Assembly (NCBI GenBank): GCA_050951405.1
Contig: JBMNIZ010000009.1
Coordinates: 1-64,000, forward strand
Direction of reading: 5' to 3'
Source of the DNA: JBMNIZ01 sp050951405
Lineage (GTDB): Bacteria > Bacillota > DULZ01
DNA length: 64,000 nt
Below the pieces are notes generated by a model. It made no database searches. It was not told the DNA's origin and saw only the letters and a list, made by a program, of their open reading frames with translations. This document shows positions 1 to 8,500 of the stretch, piece after piece. The position numbers and the translations under genes are program-made. How positions within the stretch are numbered: the first letter of the stretch is position 1; each line of letters starts with the position of its first letter.

Positions 1-1
1 G

Positions 2-707
2 CCGGACCCGATCCGGCTATCCCACCTGATCGGTTATGAGCACCAGAGACGGCAGGTGATAGAAAACACAGAACAGTTCTTGGCAGGCTTCCCGGCCAAC
101 AATCTCCTCCTATATGGGGAAAGAGGTACGGGAAAATCCTCCACCATCAAGGCCCTGATCCATGAATACGGCGAAGCCGGGCTAAGATTGATAGAGGTGG
201 CCAAGCAAGACCTGATATTTTTTCCCGGAACTCCTGGGAAAACTCAGGGGAAGGGCCCAGCGTTTTATAATTTTTATCGATGACCTGTCCTTTGAAGACG
301 GAGAATTGGACTATAAACATCTAAAAGCACTTCTGGAAGGAAGCCTAGAGGCCCGTCCCGAGAATGTCCTGATTTACGCTACTTCCAACCGGCGCCACTT
401 AATAAAAGAGAGTTTCCGGGACAGGGAAGTTAGCGAAGACGGAGAAGTAAGAACCCAGGACTCTCTACAAGAAAAACTTTCCTTGGCAGATCGCTTTGGA
501 ATCACCATTATTTTTTCCACTCCCGATCAAGAGGAGTATCTGGAAATTGTAGAAGGTTTAGCCCGACAGAGAGGCCTGAAGATAGCACCCGCCCTCCTCA
601 GGGAGAAGGCACTCCAGTGGGAACGCTGGCATAACAGCAGGTCCGGGCGGACAGCCAGGCAATTTATTGATGATTTAACCGGGAAAATATTAATGGAGAG
701 AAGGTGA
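2..707 (+). CDS. DUF815-family AAA+ ATPase (5' end outside window, one frameshift)
   Basis: The frame is open at the left edge and reads through a RLSHLIGYEHQR-like segment into a Walker A motif GERGTGKSS, the pattern of DUF815 ATPases. A Walker B-like FIDDLSFE and an ATSNRRH sensor-like motif follow. A single extra base in a T6 run near 221-226 breaks the frame: read with one T fewer, the protein continues as PELLGKLRGRAQRFI into FIDDLSFEDGELDYKHL and ends at 707. The family's cellular role is poorly defined. It is seen beside a HAD hydrolase gene that follows after 5 bases, so the two are probably cotranscribed. The frameshift looks like a homopolymer error rather than decay, because the downstream frame is fully conserved. 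Confidence 0.85.
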
Positions 708-712
708 GAGAC

Positions 713-1366
713 GTGAAACCAACACTGCTGATCTTTGACCTGGACGATACTCTGGTCATTCACGGATGGACTTTATCACCCTAGGTCGCTGGATGAGGGA
801 GCAAATAATGGAAAAGAATATAACAAAACTCAGCGCCGATGAACTATCCACCATGTCCGTATCCCAAATGCTGAAACTGGTGGAAGAATATGACCGGGCG
901 AAAGGCACCTCCCACGGCCAGGAATTATGGGAAAAAGTAGAGGAAACAGAATATCAAGGAATGATGCAGGCCACAGTAGAACAGGGAGCAGATGAGGTTT
1001 TACAAAAGCTGCAGGAAAGAGGCTTCATCCTCACCGTACTAACCAACAATTCCCGGAAAACTGCAGACACGGTCCTCCAGCGGTTTGGCCTGGTAGACTT
1101 TTTTGAACAGGTAGCGACCAGGGATGAAGTAGAAGAGTTGAAACCTCATCCCCGCCGGAATACCACTCATAAAAAATCAATATGCAAACAAAGTAAGCAA
1201 GATCTATTACATTGGCGACAACTGGATCGATGGTGAGGCGGCCCAGGCTGCCGGGGTCCCTTTTATCGGTTTTAACTTAGACAGGGAAGAAGTCCCCATG
1301 GTGACCCATGTCTCAAACCTGGAAGAACTGCTGGATTTTTTCCACCAGGTATCTTTACCAGGCTAA
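713..1366 (+). CDS. HAD-superfamily hydrolase (two frameshifts)
   Basis: The GTG start at 713 opens with LLIFDLDDTLV, HAD motif I with its two catalytic Asp. A middle frame from about 766 gives a helical cap and motif II in VLTNNSRKT. The last frame, from about 1152, gives YIGDNWIDGEAAQAAG, motif IV. The first break, near 763, is a lost base. The second is one extra C in CCCC near 1151-1154; removing it gives KPHPAGIPLIKNQ. A small phosphatase such as a phosphoglycolate or nucleotide phosphatase is possible, but the substrate cannot be told. It starts 5 bases after the DUF815 gene. The repaired protein would be about 217 residues, usual for the family. Confidence 0.8.
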
Positions 1367-1419
1367 AAACATCGGGCTAGATAAATCGTCGGAATCTAAA
1401 CAAAAAGGAGGCCACCAGG

Positions 1420-2559
1420 ATGATGCGCTTTCCCACCAAAACAGCCATTACTCTCATCCTGATATTACTATTGTTATCTTGTAACCCGGTACTGGCCCGG
1501 CCGGCGGTACCGGAGATTTCTTGCGGAGCAGCAGTACTGTTAGATGCTGCCAGCGGCGATATTATTTATGCTAAGAATGAAAATCAAAGATGGGCTCCAG
1601 CCAGTCTAACCAAAATAATGACCCTCTATCTTGCTTGCGAACAACTGAAAGCGGGAGAAATCACCCTGGAGGATCCCGTTCCCATTTCGGAAAGGGCTTG
1701 GCGGACCAGTGGTTCAAAAATGTTTGTTCTGGTTGATACCCAGGTGCCGGTGGAGGAGTTATTCAAAGGAATTACCATTGTCTCGGGTAATGATGCCTGC
1801 GTGGCTCTGGCCGAGTATATTGGAGGTACGGAAGAGGAATTCGTGAACCGGATGAATGCCAAAGCCAGTGACCTGGGCTTGGGGGATACTCATTTTGTCA
1901 ATGCCCATGGGTTGGGGGATCCGGACCAGTATTCTACGGCCAGGGACTTGGCCTTCTTAAGTCGGAATTACTTGTTGAGTTTCCCGGAAATGCTCCAGTA
2001 CCATTCAACAAAGGAATACGAGTATAATGGGATCAAGCAGTATAACCGTAATGGTTTACTCAAATACCCGGAAATTGATGGTCTCAAAACCGGCCGTTTG
2101 AGCAGTACCAATAACCTGATCGCCACAGGCAAAAGAGATGACTACCGGCTCATTGTTGTGATCCTGGGGGCCAGTAGTGAAGAAGAGAGGGAAAAGGATG
2201 CCTATGCCCTGCTAAACTATGGTTTTGACAATTACCAGGCACAGAAAATCGGGGAAAAAGGGCAGGACTATGGAAAAGTGAGGGTCTACAAAGGTAAGGG
2301 CAGTTCCGTACAGGCCGTATTGCCTGAGGATTTGTTTGTCACTATTCTCAAAGGGGAAACACCCGACATCAGGGCTGATCTGCCTAAATATTTGGAGGCT
2401 CCAGTAACAAAAGGGACCAAAATTGGGGAGTTGTTGGTAGAAACCCGAGACGGGGAAAAACGCTACCCGTTGGTGGCCGAAAAGGATATTCCCCGCAGCA
2501 ATTTTCTCAAGGTCTTTTTCCATTCGATCTGGCTGGCCATTCGTGGTTTATTTGGCTAG
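1420..2559 (+). CDS. dacF: D-alanyl-D-alanine carboxypeptidase (PBP5/DacF type)
   Basis: A serine peptidase that removes the terminal D-Ala from peptidoglycan stem peptides outside the membrane. Residues 1-27 form a signal peptide. The three penicillin-binding motifs are visible: SLTK with nucleophile Ser62 and Lys65, SGN at 122-124 and KTG at 223-225. A PBP5-type C-terminal beta domain follows (about 270-355), then an amphipathic membrane-anchoring tail rich in F, W and L. AAAGGAGG lies at a normal distance before the ATG. DacF versus DacB cannot be settled from sequence alone. The gene stands alone, with a hairpin terminator about 165 bases downstream. Confidence 0.92.
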   Translation: MMRFPTKTAITLILILLLLSCNPVLARPAVPEISCGAAVLLDAASGDIIYAKNENQRWAPASLTKIMTLYLACEQLKAGEITLEDPVPISERAWRTSGSKMFVLVDTQVPVEELFKGITIVSGNDACVALAEYIGGTEEEFVNRMNAKASDLGLGDTHFVNAHGLGDPDQYSTARDLAFLSRNYLLSFPEMLQYHSTKEYEYNGIKQYNRNGLLKYPEIDGLKTGRLSSTNNLIATGKRDDYRLIVVILGASSEEEREKDAYALLNYGFDNYQAQKIGEKGQDYGKVRVYKGKGSSVQAVLPEDLFVTILKGETPDIRADLPKYLEAPVTKGTKIGELLVETRDGEKRYPLVAEKDIPRSNFLKVFFHSIWLAIRGLFG

Positions 2560-2583
2560 CCCACATAAATATAAAGTCAAGCC

Positions 2584-2688
2584 CCAGAGCTCTGATGTTT
2601 CATGACAGTACTATTTGGCACCGAAACGGTATATGGCAATACAGAAACAGAATCCAGAGCTCTGATGTTTCATGACAGTACTATTTGG
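2584..2688. repeat. Perfect 35-base direct repeat, two copies separated by 35 bases
   Basis: Bases 2584-2618 and 2654-2688 are identical over exactly 35 bases and diverge immediately on both sides. The period is 70 and the spacer (2619-2653) is also 35 bases. Each copy begins CCAGAGCTCTGATG, containing the perfect palindrome CAGAGCTCTG, and ends in TATTTGG, so the unit has CCA/TGG ends. The arrangement resembles a two-repeat, one-spacer CRISPR remnant, but there is no cas gene in the window and a protein- or RNA-binding tandem site is equally possible. Confidence 0.9.
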
Positions 2689-2723
2689 AAGGTATATAGA
2701 ATAAGAACCCGATGATTTGTAAT

Positions 2724-2753
2724 GGGCGGATCCCTGTGTCCGCCCAAATTTTT
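2724..2753. terminator. Hairpin terminator between convergent genes
   Basis: GGGCGGA (2724-2730) pairs with TCCGCCC (2739-2745) around an 8-base loop, followed by AAATTTTTG. It lies between dacF on the plus strand and the 3' end of the sigma-54 activator on the minus strand. A similar hairpin occurs at 46163-46184. Confidence 0.6.
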
Positions 2754-2837
2754 GCCAATAGAAAGCAAATATTCCAACCTCCAATTCTCAATCTCTAACT
2801 TCCTACCAGAGCCGGGGCCTTTGTTATTCAAGATAAG

Positions 2838-4584
2838 TCATATATTTTTCAGCTTCCGGTACAGGGTAGCCAAGCTGATCCCCAGGGATTCCGCCACCCT
2901 CTTTTTCCCTTCCGTACTGATGCCGTATTTAGCCAGGGCGTCCGCAATCAGGTCCCTTTCCATTTTTTTCAGGCCGTTATCTTTCTCGATGTACTGGGAA
3001 GTTGAAGCACGCATGCGGAGACGGGGCGGTAGATTCCGGGCACTTAGAATAGCAGAGGTTTCCATATTCACCGCATATTCTACAGCATTGGAAAGTTCCC
3101 GCACATTACCGGGCCACTCATAATTCAAAAGCAAGTTTTCCGTTTCTTTGGCAAAATACTTAATCTTCTTATTGATTTTATGATTATATATTTCCAGAAA
3201 ATACTTGGCTAGCATCATAATATCCTCTTGACGTTCCCGTAAGGGAGGGATATGAAGGGGAATAACGTTCAGCCTATAGTATAAATCCCAGCGAAATTGG
3301 TTCTGCTGGGCCTGCTCTTCCAGATCCCGGTGAGTGGCTGCGATGACCCGTACATCGATGGGCACAGAGAAAGAACCTCCCACCCTTTCAATGACTTTTT
3401 CCTGTAACACTCGCAATAATTTGACCTGCAAGTGGAGAGGCATGTCTCCTATTTCATCGAGGAAAATCGTGCCCCCGTTGGCGATTTCGAATTTGCCTAG
3501 TTTTCCGCCCTTTTTTGCTCCGGTGAAGGCACCTTCTTCATAACCGAAGAGTTCACTTTCTAACAGAGTCTCGGGAATGGCCCCGCAGTTGATGGTGACA
3601 AAATGTTCCTGGCTGCGGTTGCTATTGGCGTGGATGGCCCGGGCCAGGATTTCCTTACCCGTCCCGCTTTCACCGGTAATGAGGACTGTGGAATCAGAAT
3701 TGGCGATTTTTTTTTGCCTTTTCTTTTACTTCCAGGAGGGGACGGCTGGTACCGATAATGTCTTCAAACCCGTATTGAAGAGAGCTGTTGGCTTCGTGAA
3801 ACATCCGTAACGCATCGGAGATAGCCCGGAAACTGAGGACCACTCCTGAATTTTTATTATCAACAATCACTGGGTGAGCATTGCCGATCACCCTTAAATT
3901 GCGATTTTTTTGTCTTAAATCAAATTTCTCTTGCTTGAAGTACTTGTTGGAAAGATACATATTTTTTATTTTTTCCACAGGCATGACCGTAGTTAGTCTC
4001 TTGCCAATGACATTTCCCTCGCCTACAACTTTTTGGGCATAGTGATTGATGTGAGTGATGTTACCGTATTCATCACTGGCAATAACACCCTGGTCAACAA
4101 AATTGATGACCATCTCCAGCTGATTATTCAGGAATTTCTCTTTTTCCAAAAGCTCTATTTCTTTCAGTTTGCTGGATAACAGGTCGCTCATTTTCTCCAG
4201 AAAGTTTACGTTCTGTTCTTGAAAAGAGGTCAGCCGTTCCTTTTGCTCTTCATCCATACTGACCAGTCCGATCACTCCTACCGGAGTCTTTCCCTTAAAA
4301 ATCGGGACACAGATTTCCGCTGTGGCGTAGCAATTCTTCAGATGGGGACATTGCCGGCAAAATTCATGGTAACCTGGGTTCTCAATAACACAAAACTTAC
4401 CCGAACTGAGGACCCGGGAATGGATATAGCCTTTTAGTTTAGTACCGATTAGCTTGGCAAATTCCCCGGTGCCAGCAACGCATTCCAGGTTGTCATCGGA
4501 AATCTCCACATGGACATGTAATGCAGCAGAAATAGCTTCAGCAGTCTGTTGGGCGGTTCTTTTGATGCTTGTCAGGGAAGCCAA
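2838..4584 (-). CDS. Sigma-54-dependent transcriptional activator with PAS domain (frameshift in a 9-base homopolymer)
   Basis: A bacterial enhancer-binding protein of about 581 residues when repaired. The N-terminal sensor (about 1-130) has a Cys cluster CRQCPHLKNC that could hold a metal or redox group. A PAS domain follows (about 155-260), then the AAA+ domain with Walker A GESGTGKE, the sigma-54 contact loop GAFTGA and Walker B IFLDEIGD, and a Fis-type helix-turn-helix at the C-terminus (SLGISLATLYRKLKNI). The frame breaks in a run of nine T on the plus strand at 3707-3715; eight restores it. The TTG start follows GGAAGGTGG. It is transcribed away from the catabolic operon starting at 5200, which has a -24/-12 promoter, so it is the likely activator of that operon (inference). 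Confidence 0.9.
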
Positions 4585-4894
4585 CCTTATTCCACCTTCC
4601 TTTGTAGGTTTACCCCTTGGAATTTGCTAGCAACCAATTATTTTAGGGGAATTTTATAATAGATCAAAATATAAGGCCCTCCTTTCTTATTGAGCTATTA
4701 GTTCAAGTAGGAAGAAATAGTGGGTAAATGGCGTCTGGCTATAAAAATATTGGTAGGTTTTTAGCTGAAAAGAATAGCGGCAAATGTATTAATAATTAAA
4801 AACATTAGACCAGATCTCAATAAGATTTTCCCACGAGCTTTGAGCTTTTATAAATAATTCTGGATAGATGGGCTACCTCCTGCTGGTTTTGCAA

Positions 4895-4914
4895 TTTAAG
4901 AAATGTTTCTTAAA
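4895..4914. promoter_or_regulatory. Candidate upstream activator site (palindrome)
   Basis: TTTAAGAAATGTTTCTTAAA is an inverted repeat with perfect 9-base arms and a 2-base centre, about 250 bases upstream of the predicted transcription start of the operon. The left half TTTAAGAAATG recurs at 5048-5058. Distance and symmetry fit an enhancer for the adjacent Fis-type activator; binding is inferred. Confidence 0.5.
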
Positions 4915-5047
4915 ATGATAAATTTCGGTTTCCGGTTTTTCCCCATTAGTTCTCATGATTCCGGTTTAGGTCTGGAGCTCCTGGTCTTAATTTTCATTTG
5001 AAATTCTTCCCCAATGGTGGATTTTACCGCAATGCTTTTGTCAATTT

Positions 5048-5058
5048 TTTAAGAAATG
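5048..5058 (+). promoter_or_regulatory. Second copy of the half-site TTTAAGAAATG
   Basis: The 11-base half of the palindrome at 4895-4914 recurs here, 153 bases downstream, followed by an imperfect AGAAATTTTA. It lies about 90 bases upstream of the sigma-54 promoter and may be a weaker activator site. The sequence is AT-rich, so chance recurrence is possible. Confidence 0.35.
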
Positions 5059-5138
5059 AGAAATTTTAGTTTGATAATTATTTTAGCGAAATGTTCAAGA
5101 CCCTTGCCATGTAAGCTTCTAGGTAAATGACCTCAGCT

Positions 5139-5153
5139 TGGCATAAACCTTGC
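5139..5153 (+). promoter_or_regulatory. Sigma-54 (-24/-12) promoter
   Basis: TGGCATAAACCTTGC matches the consensus TGGCAC-N5-TTGC with exact GG-to-GC spacing. The predicted transcription start is near 5165. This places an ATG at 5161 upstream of the transcript and supports the start at 5200, which has AAAGGAGGTG before it. Confidence 0.85.
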
Positions 5154-5199
5154 ATATATGATGAAGCAGACAAACATTAAAGGAGGTGTTCAATATTTT

Positions 5200-6363
5200 A
5201 TGAGATATTTAGAGTTTCCAGCGGGGGAAATGAAGCAAAAAATCGATACCGCCCGGGAATTGATCAGGGAAAAGGGATTGGCAGGCCTGTTTATAACCGC
5301 TGAGGCCAATTACTACTACTTTACAGGATACCGTTCCCACACATCCTGGTCTACTTTTACCAGGCCCGCTTTTCTTTTTATTCCAAAGGATAAGGAGCCG
5401 GTCCTCCTGGTGCATATTTTTGTAGTACCAGAGGCTGAGTCCCGCTCGGCGGTAAGGGATGTGAGAGGCTTTAGAGAGGTCCTGACAACCCCGCTGGATG
5501 ATGTAGTGGCGATTTTAAAAGAACTGGAGATGGATCGAGGCCAAGTAGGATGTGAGTTGGGCTATGAACAGAGATTGGGCATTCCCTACAATGCCATGGA
5601 AGAACTAAAATCTCGTCTGCCCAATGTCCAGTTTATGGATGGTTCCGAGCTCATCTGGAAGTTAAGAATGGTGAAGCTTCCGTCAGAAATCGAGTGCATG
5701 AGAAAAGTCTGCCAGATAACCAGCGAAGCCCTGGACCAGGGTTTACGGGAAATTCACGAAGGAATGACAGAAAAAGAGATTTCCCGGAAAATTTCCTCCC
5801 TGATGCTGGCAGCAGGCGCAGAAGCACCTGGCTTTATTATCATTTGCTCGGGTCCTGGTAATTACGAGAGGATCAGTGCCAGGGCCACCGACAGGCGGAT
5901 TGTTCGAGGGGATTTTGTCTGGCTGGATGTAGGGGCCAACTACCAGGGATACTGGTCCGATTTTTGCCGGGCCGGGGTAGTGGGAGGACCTACGGCCGAG
6001 GAGAGACGTCTTCAGGCAATTGTCCATGAAGTGACCATGGCCGCCTGTCAGAAGATTGCTCCAGGAGTGCCCGTGGCTGAAGTGGCGAGAGAGTGTGCCA
6101 GACAAATGGAAGCTCACGGTTTTCCTATGAGCTTCGATTGTGGTAGGGCAGGACATGGCATAGGACTGATGAGCACAGAGCCTCCCAGTGTGGCTGACTA
6201 CGATGCCACCATCCTGGAGCCGGGGATGATTATTACCGTGGAGCCGGGAATTGTCAATGAACTGGGTTGTTTCGACATTGAGGAAAATGTCCTGGTAACG
6301 GAAGATGGTTTTGAAATTCTGTCCGGTGCCAGCCGGGACCTGTATACTATTGCAACGGTTTAA
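5200..6363 (+). CDS. M24-family metallohydrolase (Xaa-Pro peptidase/creatinase-like)
   Basis: A two-domain pita-bread enzyme of 387 residues. The N-terminal creatinase-type domain (1-130) precedes a catalytic domain that keeps all five dinuclear metal ligands: Asp243 and Asp254 (LDVGANYQGYWSDF), His319 (GHGIGL), Glu348 (TVEPGI) and Glu361 (DIEENV). I chose the ATG at 5200 because AAAGGAGGTG precedes it and because the sigma-54 transcript should start near 5165. It is the first gene of the operon. The family includes prolidases, creatinase, ectoine hydrolase and the DMSP lyase DddP, so the substrate may be a small amide or dipeptide rather than a protein. Specificity cannot be assigned. Confidence 0.85.
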   Translation: MRYLEFPAGEMKQKIDTARELIREKGLAGLFITAEANYYYFTGYRSHTSWSTFTRPAFLFIPKDKEPVLLVHIFVVPEAESRSAVRDVRGFREVLTTPLDDVVAILKELEMDRGQVGCELGYEQRLGIPYNAMEELKSRLPNVQFMDGSELIWKLRMVKLPSEIECMRKVCQITSEALDQGLREIHEGMTEKEISRKISSLMLAAGAEAPGFIIICSGPGNYERISARATDRRIVRGDFVWLDVGANYQGYWSDFCRAGVVGGPTAEERRLQAIVHEVTMAACQKIAPGVPVAEVARECARQMEAHGFPMSFDCGRAGHGIGLMSTEPPSVADYDATILEPGMIITVEPGIVNELGCFDIEENVLVTEDGFEILSGASRDLYTIATV

Positions 6364-6383
6364 TACTTGGAGGTGTAAAAAGA

Positions 6384-8138
6384 TGAGCTATCTAGAAAAC
6401 CTGGCTGACGAAGTATTAATCACTGATATTTTAGTGGTAGGCAGCGAAGGGGCTGGTGCCAGGGCTGTGCTGGAAGCCTCCAGACATGACCTGAACATCA
6501 TCGTAGCTACCAAAGGAGTCATCGGCAAATCAGGAGCGACCCTTACAGCCGACGCTGACATCGACGTGGACAGCCGGAGCTGTATCGAACTCTTTGGCTT
6601 ACCCGGGGATCCCAATGACAGTCCCGAAAAATTTGCCGAAGACATGGTGAAAGAAGCCGAATACATCAACAATCAAGATCTAGTCAAAATACACTGTGAT
6701 GAGGCTCCGGAAAGAGTAAGAGAACTGGTGGACTGGGGTGCCAGGATCGACAAACTGACCCATGCCCCCGGACATACCTATCCCCGTGGCATTTGGATTC
6801 CTGGAACTGAGTTTCCCAGAGTGCTGGTCAAAGAAATCAAAAAAGAGAGACAACATCAAAGTCATCGACGAACTTCATGGTCACGGACATTCTTGTTAAA
6901 CGATGGTCGAGCGGCCGGGTGCCTGTGGCATCGATATTAATACGGGGAAATTCTACGTGATCAAGACCAAAGCGGTAGTTCTTTGCACGGGAGGCGCCAT
7001 GCGCATCTACCCCCATACCACCGCGCCGGAAGAACTCACCGGGGACGGACTGGCCATGGCCTACCGGGCCGGGGCAGAACTGATCGACATGGAATTCCCC
7101 ATGTTTCTACCCTATACCCTGATAAAACCCGATTCCCTGAACGGAGTGGACTTCTCCTATCTACTGAGCGCATACGTGGAAACCCATGCCTTAAACCGGC
7201 TGGGCGAAAGATACATGAAAGTACTGGGACCCGGTCAGGATGGAACGGAGCACCCGTGATGTGAACTCCATCGCCGCCATGGTCCAAGTATTGGACGGCA
7301 AGGGCAGCCCCAATAACGGTACTTACCTGTCCCTCCGGCACCTGCCGAAGAACCTTCTGGAGTTTAGCGCCGAATGGTTCCCCTCCAACATAGCCAACTG
7401 GCGTTACGGCGGTTTCAATATGAAAGAGTTCCTGCCTGATTTAACTCAGGATGCCTTGGAAACAGCACCGGCCTCCCATTTCTGGAACGGGGGAATTAAA
7501 ATCAATGAAAAATGCGAGACCAATATACCGGGCCTCTATGCGGCCGGTGAAGGCACAGGCAGCATTATGGGAGCAAACCGCGTGTCCGGCAACGCCCTGA
7601 CCATGACCCAAGTTTGGGGGCACCGGGCCGGAGCTTTTGCCGCCCAGTATGTGAAAGAAGCCGGTGACGTGGCCATTGATACAGATCAAGTAGCAGAAAT
7701 CAAGAAGAGTCTTTTCGAACCCTTGAACAGGGACAGCGGCCCCAATGCTGTGGAAACCAGACTGGAACTGCAGCAGCTGGCCTGGATGAAAGTGGGGGTA
7801 GTACGGGAAAGAAAAGGGCTGGAAGAAGCTTTGAGTCAAACTGGACGAAATGGCCAAAGACGTGGAGCCCAAGTCTGGCTGTCAAGACCAAGACCAGAGT
7901 ACACAACCGGGAATGGATCGAAGCCATTCAGATCAAAAACATCATCCAGGTCATGCAGCTGGTAGCCCAGAGCCAGTCTGGCCCGGGAAGAAAGCCGGGG
8001 AGCCCTGTACCGGAGAGACTTCCCCAAGACGGACAACGTGAACTGGCTGAAAAACATCACCGTGCAAAAAGACGGGGACAAGACCAGACTAACCATTACC
8101 GATGTAGACCTGAAACATTTCCAAGCCGGCACGAGTAA
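6384..8138 (+). pseudogene. Fumarate reductase/succinate dehydrogenase-like flavoprotein (many frameshifts)
   Basis: The N-terminus has an FAD dinucleotide-binding motif variant (ILVVGSEGAGARAV) and later conserved pieces such as VVLCTGGA and the C-terminal FAD segment GLYAAGEGTGSIMGANRVSGNAL. Similarity runs through to about 8138, but at least six single-base shifts break it: several at 6843-6935, then near 7246, 7843, 7880 and 7974. Each adjoining frame carries good family sequence, so either the DNA sequence here is poor or the gene has decayed very recently. A gene for a small [2Fe-2S] protein follows, suggesting a soluble two-component fumarate-reductase-like or acyl-oxidising enzyme. 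The exact 3' end is uncertain. Confidence 0.75.
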
Positions 8139-8170
8139 TCAGAGACTACGGTTTAAAGGAGTGATCATAC

Positions 8171-8500
8171 ATGGAAGCAAAAACCGTCAACATCAAAGTC
8201 AAGCGTTATGATCCTTCCAAGGATAAAGAGCCCTACTACCAGACCTACGAAGTGCCCATTGAAAAGGGAGCAACGGTTTTAAGCGCCCTGCGCTACATCT
8301 ATGAAAACCTGGACCATTCCCTGGTCTTCTATTACTCCTGCCGGATCGGCAAGTGCGTAGGCTGCCATGTCAGTGTGGACGGTAAGACCCGGCTGGCCTG
8401 TAACACCATTGTGGACAAAGATGTGACCTTGGAGCCCCAGGCCGGTTATAAAGTGGTCCGGGATTTGGTGGTGGATAAGTCGGAAAAGGTGGGGGCTTGA
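8171..8500 (+). CDS. Stand-alone [2Fe-2S] ferredoxin domain, SdhB/FrdB N-terminal type
   Basis: A 109-residue protein resembling only the first half of a succinate dehydrogenase/fumarate reductase iron-sulfur subunit. The cluster ligands are in SCRIGKCVGC followed by a fourth Cys in RLAC. The C-terminal domain that would carry [3Fe-4S] and [4Fe-4S] clusters is absent. The stop is real: the next gene starts on its last base (TGATG at 8498-8502). It probably passes electrons to or from the flavoprotein just upstream. It is preceded by AAAGGAGTG. Confidence 0.85.
   Translation: MEAKTVNIKVKRYDPSKDKEPYYQTYEVPIEKGATVLSALRYIYENLDHSLVFYYSCRIGKCVGCHVSVDGKTRLACNTIVDKDVTLEPQAGYKVVRDLVVDKSEKVGA

Larger units (their letters stand above)
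4585..5199. other. Divergent control region between sigma-54 activator and catabolic operon
   Basis: This 615-base AT-rich gap holds no convincing gene. It contains a perfect 20-base palindrome at 4895-4914, a second copy of its left half at 5048-5058, and the -24/-12 promoter at 5139-5153. That is the standard layout of an activator-controlled sigma-54 promoter with upstream activator sites. Confidence 0.7.

Noticed and set aside
2584..2688. CRISPR array
   Set aside because: Only two repeats and one spacer, no leader and no cas genes in the window; listed as a repeat and as a finding instead.
3707..3715. Programmed ribosomal frameshift in the activator
   Set aside because: Possible for an A-rich slip site, but many other genes in the window have similar homopolymer shifts, so an error is simpler.
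5158..5199. Upstream ATG start for the M24 gene
   Set aside because: It lies before the predicted sigma-54 transcription start (about 5165), and a better ATG with AAAGGAGGTG follows at 5200.
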